From contig DLCH01000024.1 of the NCBI GenBank assembly GCA_002480525.1, positions 1 through 12,553 of the forward strand: DNA of 12,553 nucleotides. The letters run 5' to 3'. Each line of letters starts with the position of its first letter. Within the stretch, counting starts at the first letter, position 1. Both the position numbers and the translations under genes were made by a program. Below are positions 1-6,500 of this stretch, in pieces. This DNA comes from Gammaproteobacteria bacterium UBA7803. GTDB taxonomy: Bacteria > Pseudomonadota > Gammaproteobacteria > Pseudomonadales > Azotimanducaceae. The notes beneath the pieces are model-generated. The model was given only the letters and a program-made list of their open reading frames with translations, ran no database searches and was not told where the DNA came from.

Positions 1-66
1 AGGAGCGACCTCCCGGTCGCGATTCGGTTCGCTACACCAATCGCGACCGGGAGGTCGCTCCTACAG
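1..66. repeat. REP doublet (GTAG-type), 24-bp perfect inverted repeat
   Basis: Positions 1-24 and 39-62 are exact reverse complements, separated by a 14-base loop at 25-38. Each arm also folds on itself: GCGACC/GGTCGC pairs around a 4-base loop (5-10 with 15-20; 43-48 with 53-58). Read on the minus strand, the repeat starts with GTAG (62-65), the head tetranucleotide typical of REPs tied to RAYT transposases. The layout is therefore two single REPs in opposite orientation. It starts 15 bases beyond the stop of the dehydrogenase gene, a usual place for REPs, and it may stop transcription or protect the 3' end of that operon. The other copies expected in the genome are not in this window. Confidence 0.8.
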
Positions 67-77
67 GGGATTGGGGC

Positions 78-857
78 TCAGGTGATCGTGCTGCCCCCGT
101 CGATCACGAAATTCTGTCCGGTGGTGAACGTTCCGGCCCGGGACGCCAGGTAGACGGCGATGCCGGCGATCTCCTCCGGCTCGCCGATGCGCCGCAGCGG
201 ATCCCCCGCCGTCCGGCGCTTCAGCACGTCCGGATTCTCCCACAGCGCCCGGGCGAAGTCCGTGCGCACCAGACCCGGCGAGATGGCATTGACCCGGACG
301 TTGTGCGGGCCGTTCTCCACGGCCAGGTTGCGCACGAGCTGCAGGTCCGCCGCCTTGGAAATGCAGTAGGCGCCGAGATCGCTGCTGCCTTTGAGACCGC
401 CTACCGACGACACCACGATGATCGCGCCGTCCTGCCGCTCGATCATCTCCGGCAGCACCATCTGGGCGAGCCAGTGGTTGGACATGATGTTCACGCCCAG
501 CACCTTCTCGAAGGCCGAATCCGGCAGCTCCTTCATCGGGCCGTAGAACGGATTGACCGCGGCGTTGCACACCAGCACGTCGATGCGGCCGAGTTTCTCC
601 CGGGTCTCGTTCACCAGCCGCTCGATCTCTTCCTTGTGGCCGATGTGGGCGGGAATCGCCACGGCGCCGCCCGGCTCACCGGCCAGCTCGTCGTTGATCG
701 CCTTGGCGACCTCCTCGCAGACCTCGCCTTTGCGGCTGGAGATCACCACCTGTGCGCCCTGGCGGGCCATTTCCTCGGCGATGGCCCGGCCGATGCCTTT
801 GCTGGAGCCGGTGATGAGTGCGACCTTGCCGGTCAGATCGAACAGATTGCTGGGCAC
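78..857 (-). CDS. SDR-family oxidoreductase (classical short-chain dehydrogenase)
   Basis: A 259-residue cytosolic NAD(P)-dependent oxidoreductase of normal length for a classical SDR. The cofactor-binding TGSSKGIG lies at residues 16-23, the CNAAV strand (NNAG equivalent) at about 97-101, the active-site Asn in GVNIMS at 123, the serine in VVSS at about 150-151, and the catalytic YxxxK at Y164/K168. R42 and K43 after the second beta strand suggest NADP(H) rather than NAD. The C-terminal TGQNFVIDGG is the usual SDR ending. I chose the GTG at 855-857 because GGAGG sits 5 bases upstream and translation then begins just before the Rossmann strand; the open frame runs further upstream without SDR content. 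The start is 55 bp after the acyl-CoA synthetase stop, so the two are probably cotranscribed. The substrate is unknown; the neighbour suggests a beta-hydroxy/keto acyl or related lipid intermediate. Confidence 0.93.
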   Translation of the reverse strand: MPSNLFDLTGKVALITGSSKGIGRAIAEEMARQGAQVVISSRKGEVCEEVAKAINDELAGEPGGAVAIPAHIGHKEEIERLVNETREKLGRIDVLVCNAAVNPFYGPMKELPDSAFEKVLGVNIMSNHWLAQMVLPEMIERQDGAIIVVSSVGGLKGSSDLGAYCISKAADLQLVRNLAVENGPHNVRVNAISPGLVRTDFARALWENPDVLKRRTAGDPLRRIGEPEEIAGIAVYLASRAGTFTTGQNFVIDGGSTIT

Positions 858-912
858 GGGATCCTCCCTCGAGTCATGGGTTCGTATCGGGCAGGCGACC
901 GCCCGGGCGCCG

Positions 913-2529
913 TCAGGCGACGCCGAGCGTTTCCTTCGCGAAGGCGGTGATGCCCTTGTAGTCGGCCTTGCCGTTGCTGGCCCGGCCGAGGCTGTCCTTG
1001 AACAGAATCCGCTTCGGCGTCTTGTAGCCGGCCAGATGCCCGCGGACATGGGCCTGCAGCTCGGCCTCGTCCAGCGTGGCGCCCGGCTCGGGCTGAACCA
1101 CGCCGGTGACCATCTGCCCCCACTTCTCGTCGGGCACGCCGACGACCAGCGCATCGGTGACGCCGGGGAAGGTCTTGAGCACCTCCTCGACCTCTTCCGG
1201 GTAGACCTTTTCGCCGGCGGTGTTGATGCACACGCTGCCGCGGCCGAGCAGCAGCAGCGTTCCGTCCGCGGCGACCTTGCAGTAGTCGCCGGGCATGGAG
1301 TAGCGGACGCCGTTGATCACCGGGAACGTCTTCGCCGTCTTCTCTTCGTCCTTGTAGTAGCCCCGCGGAATGGCCCCGGAGCGCGCCACGAAGCCCGCCT
1401 CGTCGCTGCCGGGCTCGATCTCCCGGAAGTCCTCGGTGAAGACCTTGCAGTGCTCGCCGATCTGGAACTTGGCCACCTCGGTGGTGCCGTCCGCCGTGGT
1501 GTCCGAGCGGCCGAAGCCGACCGCCTCGGAGGCCCCGAAGGAATCCGTCAGTACCATGTTGCGGTTGTGCCGCAGCAGCCCCTGCTTCACCTCGGGGCTC
1601 CACATCACGCCGCTCGACACGATCGACATGACGGAACTGATATCGTACTTGTCCGGATTCTGGTCGAGCTCCCGCAGCATCGGCTTGGCGAAGGCGTCGC
1701 CCACGATCGCCATGGAATTGACCTTGTGGCGTTCGACCGCCTCCCACAGCTCGGCGGGATCGAAACTGGGGTGGGTGAGCGTGACGACCGTGCCCCCCAT
1801 GGCCAGGCCGGCGATGGTCGTCAGCAGGCCGGTGCCGTGCATCTGCGGACAGCAGGGCACAAGCACCCCGCCGGGATTGGCGGCGACGTTGCGGCAATGC
1901 TCGTCGAGGTCGGCCGGTGGCACCATGTCGGTCGCCGGCGTCGCTCCGGCGGCGCCCGCATGCCACAGATCGTCGTGGGCCCACATGACCCCTTTCGGCA
2001 TGCCGGTGGTCCCGCCGGTATAGAGAAACAGCATGTCGTCGCCGGAGCGTTCGATGTTCAGCGGCGCGCCGTCGCCGATCTCGGCCAACTCCTCGTAGCT
2101 GACGGCAAACTCCGCCCGCGGCGTGGCCTCACCCTCGGTGACCTCGATCCACAGCCAGACGTCGGGCAGGCGCTCCCGCAGGGCCGCAACGTGATCGGCG
2201 AACTCGGCGCCGTAGACCACGATCCGGCTGTCGGAATTGTCGAGGATGTAGTGCAGTTCCTCGTCGACGTAGCGGTAGTTGACGTTGACGTGGGTCAGGC
2301 GGGCCTTGAAGCAGGCCCCCAGCATCTCGCTGTAGGCGGGGCAGTTGCGGAGATAGAAGGCGACCTTGTCGCCGGCCTGGGCGCCGCGGTTGAGGAAGCG
2401 GCGGGCCAGATTGTTCGTCCGGCGGGTGAAATCCGCCCAGGTGAGCGTTCTGTCACCGTGAATCAGCGCGGGACGCGCGCCGTCGATCTCCCCCACCCCG
2501 TCGAGGATGTCCCCGTAGTTCCAAGCCAT
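913..2529 (-). CDS. AMP-forming acyl-CoA synthetase (FadD-like, ANL superfamily)
   Basis: A 538-residue enzyme that activates a carboxylic acid through an acyl-AMP to its CoA thioester. The P-loop-like signature YTGGTTGMPKG is at 170-180, followed by VMWAHDD, a form I associate with FadD relatives acting on steroid or branched side chains. Motif A5 (DSFGASEAVGFG) is at 329-340, the ribose-binding Asp in GDYCKVA at 415, the hinge arginine in LLGRGS at 430, GEKVYPEEVEEV at 439-450, and the C-terminal adenylation lysine in NGK at 521. All catalytic elements look intact and the length is normal. The ATG at 2527-2529 is followed at once by family-like sequence; the upstream GGGAGGGG is rather far and a weaker CAGGGA is nearer. 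It is the first gene of the operon with the dehydrogenase. Substrate chain type is inference only. Confidence 0.93.
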   Translation of the reverse strand: MAWNYGDILDGVGEIDGARPALIHGDRTLTWADFTRRTNNLARRFLNRGAQAGDKVAFYLRNCPAYSEMLGACFKARLTHVNVNYRYVDEELHYILDNSDSRIVVYGAEFADHVAALRERLPDVWLWIEVTEGEATPRAEFAVSYEELAEIGDGAPLNIERSGDDMLFLYTGGTTGMPKGVMWAHDDLWHAGAAGATPATDMVPPADLDEHCRNVAANPGGVLVPCCPQMHGTGLLTTIAGLAMGGTVVTLTHPSFDPAELWEAVERHKVNSMAIVGDAFAKPMLRELDQNPDKYDISSVMSIVSSGVMWSPEVKQGLLRHNRNMVLTDSFGASEAVGFGRSDTTADGTTEVAKFQIGEHCKVFTEDFREIEPGSDEAGFVARSGAIPRGYYKDEEKTAKTFPVINGVRYSMPGDYCKVAADGTLLLLGRGSVCINTAGEKVYPEEVEEVLKTFPGVTDALVVGVPDEKWGQMVTGVVQPEPGATLDEAELQAHVRGHLAGYKTPKRILFKDSLGRASNGKADYKGITAFAKETLGVA

Positions 2530-2584
2530 TCCCTGCTGCCCCTCCCAATTTCAATCCACCCACGTACACGCGCGGACCCGGAGC

Positions 2585-2593
2585 ATTATGGCA
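2585..2593 (-). promoter_or_regulatory. Likely extended -10 promoter of the acyl-CoA synthetase operon
   Basis: On the minus strand the sequence reads TGCCATAAT, a TGn extension joined to CATAAT (5 of 6 with TATAAT), about 55 bases before the ATG at 2529. The hexamer 17 bases further upstream (TTCCCG) is a poor -35, which is common for extended -10 promoters. It lies between the stop of the 183-residue protein gene and the synthetase start, where an operon promoter is expected. Confidence 0.45.
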
Positions 2594-2622
2594 AGTCCGC
2601 CGCGGAACGGGAAAGGGGCTAT

Positions 2623-3174
2623 TCAATCAACTGGAACGGGGGCGAAAACTCCCAGTTCGATGGCCTCGGAGGTGTCAGCAAAGTATCCATGCCCGTGAAC
2701 GTCAACATCGATAAATCCACCGATGTGGACGGGAGTCGACTCATCGGGCTGAGACACTGTCGCCGCAGGATCCATGAAATCGCCAATGGATCGCGGCTCC
2801 CTCGACGCCCTTCCGCCGTGATCGTCAGCCGGTGCTACTGGAAGGAAACGACCGATGGACCGAGCCTCACGCGAGCCACTTCCATCGGACCCTGGATCGT
2901 CCACGTCCAGCCTGCGATCTGCGTCGCTGGTCGGCGGCGGTGCAGGATCGCCATTCAACTCATTCGACGAGGCTTCGAACTCGACAACAGGCGGGGACCC
3001 TTCAACGGCGCCCACCCGCGTCGACCGATCACCGGGCGCCGCCAACTGGGATTCGAAGGAACGGTCCCCATGGGACCCGACACCAACATCCTGCCGGTTC
3101 AGTGACACACCGACGATCACGAATCCAAGCGTGAGCAGCGGCACCGCGATCCATTCGAGAGTCCTGACTCGCAT
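2623..3174 (-). CDS. Membrane-anchored or exported protein with four IGxF-type repeats, function unknown
   Basis: I do not recognise this 183-residue protein. Residues 1-25 hold a short basic start and one hydrophobic stretch (WIAVPLLTLGFVIVGVSL), a signal anchor or uncleaved signal without a lipobox cysteine. Residues 27-100 are polar and low in complexity, rich in Gly, Asp, Ser and Pro, and probably disordered. Residues 101-183 carry four spaced copies of a short motif: RSIGRFL, RSIGDFMD, VHIGGFID and IELGVFA, with the glycines at 108, 131, 152 and 175. There is no cysteine. The start is the only ATG in reach; it lies 6 bases after the stop of the preceding gene and has only a weak ribosome site, so translation is probably coupled. 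It ends the cluster headed by the giant secreted protein. A role in the envelope or extracellular space is inference. Confidence 0.72.
   Translation of the reverse strand: MRVRTLEWIAVPLLTLGFVIVGVSLNRQDVGVGSHGDRSFESQLAAPGDRSTRVGAVEGSPPVVEFEASSNELNGDPAPPPTSDADRRLDVDDPGSDGSGSREARSIGRFLPVAPADDHGGRASREPRSIGDFMDPAATVSQPDESTPVHIGGFIDVDVHGHGYFADTSEAIELGVFAPVPVD
2626..2874 (-). repeat. Coding region of four ~22-residue IGxF protein repeats
   Basis: Covers residues 101-183 of the 183-residue protein. The invariant glycines are spaced 23, 21 and 23 residues apart. The first two units share SREARSIG/SREPRSIG and are also similar in DNA, suggesting a fairly recent duplication; the third and fourth are more diverged (HIGGFIDVD, ELGVFAPVPVD). 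Confidence 0.6.
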
Positions 3175-3180
3175 AGAGAA

Positions 3181-3531
3181 TCAACGTCTTACGAAGATGC
3201 GATTCGCATAACAGTAGCCGTTGTGCTTGAGCTGGTCATCGACCGTCAGATCGACAGCTCTGTTCAGCGCCATAGCCATCTGTGCAGCGTCGAACATGCG
3301 GTAGGCGTTGTCCTTGCTCGTAAAGTCGCCCGTGCAACTGAACGTGACCCATCGACTCGGGCAATTCAGGTTGAAGTCGGACAGCTCACGATCCAACAGG
3401 ACCATGCATCCGCCCCAGCGACCCTCGTCCGCAACCAGCAGGCGGGTTACAAACGCGCCAACCTCGGCCGTAGCTGCGATGCTGTCCCGGGCGAATACCA
3501 GCATCAGAAGTACTGCAATGATTCCACGCAT
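3181..3531 (-). CDS. Small secreted four-cysteine protein, function unknown
   Basis: A 116-residue protein. Residues 1-20 form a clear Sec signal peptide (MRGIIAVLLMLVFARDSIAA, cleavage near AA|TA). The mature part of about 96 residues has four cysteines at 42, 57, 66 and 107, enough for two disulfides, fitting a compact periplasmic or extracellular fold. Conserved-looking pieces are WGGCMVLLD, FSCTGDFTSKD, YRMFDAAQMAMALN and KHNGYCYANRI. I cannot name the family. The ATG at 3529-3531 has AAGGAG 8 bases upstream and directly precedes the signal peptide, so it is preferred to the in-frame upstream ATG at 3591, which lies inside the previous gene. It starts 17 bp after the giant gene's stop and ends 6 bp before the next ATG. 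Local GC is low: 29, 35 and 30 of 60 in three counted lines. Confidence 0.82.
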   Translation of the reverse strand: MRGIIAVLLMLVFARDSIAATAEVGAFVTRLLVADEGRWGGCMVLLDRELSDFNLNCPSRWVTFSCTGDFTSKDNAYRMFDAAQMAMALNRAVDLTVDDQLKHNGYCYANRIFVRR

Positions 3532-3548
3532 AGAAGTATCTCCTTGTT

Positions 3549-6500
3549 TCAATTTCCTTGGCTCGCACGTTGGTAGAGGTCGAGCTTCCAACCGTGTGAG
3601 CCGCGACAGGTCCAGGGAGGACAGTCGGACCCATCCACAGGACTGGTTCCAATTTCCACTTCGTACCCGTCGGTCATTCCGTCACCATCGCTGTCAGCGA
3701 TCGTCGGATTCGTCCTGTACTGATACTCGGACAGGTTCGACAGCCCATCGTCATCCGCATCGAGACCAGCGTCAGATGGATCACCGACGTTCAATCCGAA
3801 GCGGACTTCAAACGCATCTGTCATGCCATCGCCATCGGAGTCGGTAGAATCCGCCAGCACGTCCACATGAATGCGACGCTCGAAGAAGTCATTCAGCGCT
3901 GCCGAATCCGTACTCGCCCTAATCCGAAGGTTTGCACGCTGGTCATATATGGTGTCCGGGGCACCAGTGAGCTGCACCTCGAATGACTCGATCTGATCGA
4001 TATCGAACAGTCCGAATTCGCACCGGAACCCTCCTGGTGAAGTCGCGCACGCGTTGCTGTTGCTGCCAGCGTAGATGACCGACGAATCGTCGAAGAGTCC
4101 GGTCAGGACGACATTCTCGGCAATGAGCCCGCCCGGCGCCGGGACACCGCGCATCGCAAAGTTTCTGACGGAGACATCAACGGATGCGGTCGCACCAGCC
4201 TGTACGGCGACCTCCTGTGCAGAAACGTCCACCCCCAGGTTCACCAGCGATTCAACTGCCAGCGGCCGCTCATCACAAACCTCGGCGCCGGACCCATCCA
4301 GCAGGCAAAAACGGAGGGTACGCGGACCCGTAGCGGTATACAGATGCTCGGCCACGGCCTGCCCGACACCATTGCCGGCCCGCGGTTCGATGAGCTTGAT
4401 GCCGTCCAGCACGGGGCCGTTCGGTCCGTCGACGAAGTCGCCGGGATAGCTCCACGTGCCGTCGCCCCACTGGATCCAGGTATACATGCTCGACGAACCG
4501 TCGTCGTCGTAGCTGGCGCGCAACGGCAACGGGTGCCCCATGCTCACCCGCTCCGGCAGCAGAACCTCGAGGTTGCTCGGCGCATCGTCTACTGGGCTCA
4601 CCACGACGTTCACGGTCGCCGGCTCCGAGTCTTCATTGCCGTCGTTGACCACGTAGGTGAAAGCGTCCTCACCGAAGAAGTCGGGATCCGGCGTGTAGGT
4701 ACGGCTCGCGCCTTCCCCGTCCGAGACCGAGCCGTGGCTCGGCCCGTCGACGATACGGTAAGTCAACGTGTCCAAGCCGTTGAAGTCCTGACCGAGAATG
4801 CCGTCCGGGTCGTCGCCCTCGAGCACGAGATCGACGGCCACGTCCTCGTCGGTGGTGAGCGCCTGGGCGAAGGCCAGCGGCTGGCGGAAATTGCGCGCGA
4901 CGTTGACGAACACCGTGCCGACGTTGCTGTCGTCCAGGCCGTCGCTGGCGACGAAGCTGAACTGATCGGTGTCGCTGTGGAAGTCGAAGTTCGACACGTA
5001 GGTGACCGTCGCCGAGTCGTTGGTGATGTCCTTGAGCGGCGTGGTCTCGAAGACGTGCACGAAGGATTCGTCCTGGTCGACGACGAAGAAGTGGGTCGAG
5101 TTGACGGACACCGCCTTGACGGTCCCCAGGTTGCCGAGAATGAACCCGGGGCGCTCGCCCTGATTGACGCCGGTGCCGGTCGACCGGGCTTCGCCGCCGA
5201 AGGTGCCGTCCGATGCGAACCGCTGCACGCGGCCGCCGGCGTTGGGCTCGCCCCCGTCCGACACGTAGAGCACGCCTTTGGGGTCGAGGGCGATGAATGC
5301 CGGGCCGTTGAACTGGCCGGGCTCCCATCCGACGGACCCGCGGCGGGAGAAGCCGTCGTCCCAGTCCCGGAAAGGCACGACCGTGCAGGTGGCATCCGTG
5401 CAGGAGTAGCCGAAGGTCACCCCTTCGTCTTCGTCGCAGGCATTGTTGGTGCTGGTGTCGCAGCGGCCCATCCAGCCGACGTACTCGCCCATGACGAAGT
5501 CGCCGTTCTCGTCGAAGTAGGACGGCGTGAACTTGTGGACGCGGTTGGCGCCGGAATCGAGGACGTACAGGTAGCCGTCCGCATCGACGTCCATGGCGAA
5601 GCCGGTCCAGGAGTTGCCCCACGTCGAGTCGAGGAACTGCTCGGCGTTCTTCAGCGCGCCCAGATACTTGTCGCCCATCGTGTTGTCGTTGGCGTCGACG
5701 CCGTCGCTGAAGTCGCTGCGCACGTCGAAGACGAACACCCGCCGACGATCCGTCACGTACAGAAGCCCCCGCCGGCTGTCGATACGGGCATAGCTGAGCT
5801 GCTCCGGGCTGATCGGATCGTCGAGCCCGAGCGCGGGGTTCTCCGTGGAGTCGAAGTCGAACCGCCAGGAGTCCGCCAGCGGGTTGGCGCCGCCCAGGGT
5901 CTCGAAGTTGGTCCGGTTCTGGGCGAGAAACAGGGTCGTGCTGGAGCCTGCGCCGTTCCTCGACAGGGTGTACAGATAGCCGTCCTGGTCCATCACGAAC
6001 GTGTCGTTCGTGCCGCCATAGTCCATCTGACCGATGTAGTTGCCGTCCTCGTCCCACTTCGAGATGCGCTGATAGAGCGATGCGTTGCTCGCGCCGCAAC
6101 GCCAGTAGTGATCGATCATGAAATACGTGCCGTCGTCGGTGACGTGCACGAACAGCGGGTTGTAGACCCAGTCGATGGGAATCCTGTCGTTGTACGGCAG
6201 CGACGAACCCTGGCAGACGTTGTTGTAAAGCCAGTTGCTCCGATTGCCGGACAGGTAGAACGCCTCGCCGTAGGGGCCTTCGGGGCTGGTCCGATAGTCC
6301 TCGATGAAGAACGGGAACAGCGGCGCGATGAAGTCGCCGTGATCCGGCCGGTCGACGAGCCGGAACGACAGCGGGTCGAACATGCCGTCGATGAAGTCCG
6401 CATCGGACCCGGACAGCACGATGTCGATGGGGTCCGAGGTCAGGGTGCTCGCTGCGATGTCGCTGACCACCGGGGCGGTGTTCTCGCCTTCGGTCTTCAC

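Noticed and set aside
833..1984. Alternative minus-strand frames of about 380 codons within the synthetase gene
   Set aside because: Arg/Gly-rich out-of-frame translations of the real gene, without recognisable motifs.
553..3105. Plus-strand open frame of 850 codons opposite the synthetase and dehydrogenase genes
   Set aside because: It is antisense to two genes with complete catalytic motifs. Its composition (His, Arg, Gly, Val rich, no domain) is that of a high-GC mirror frame.
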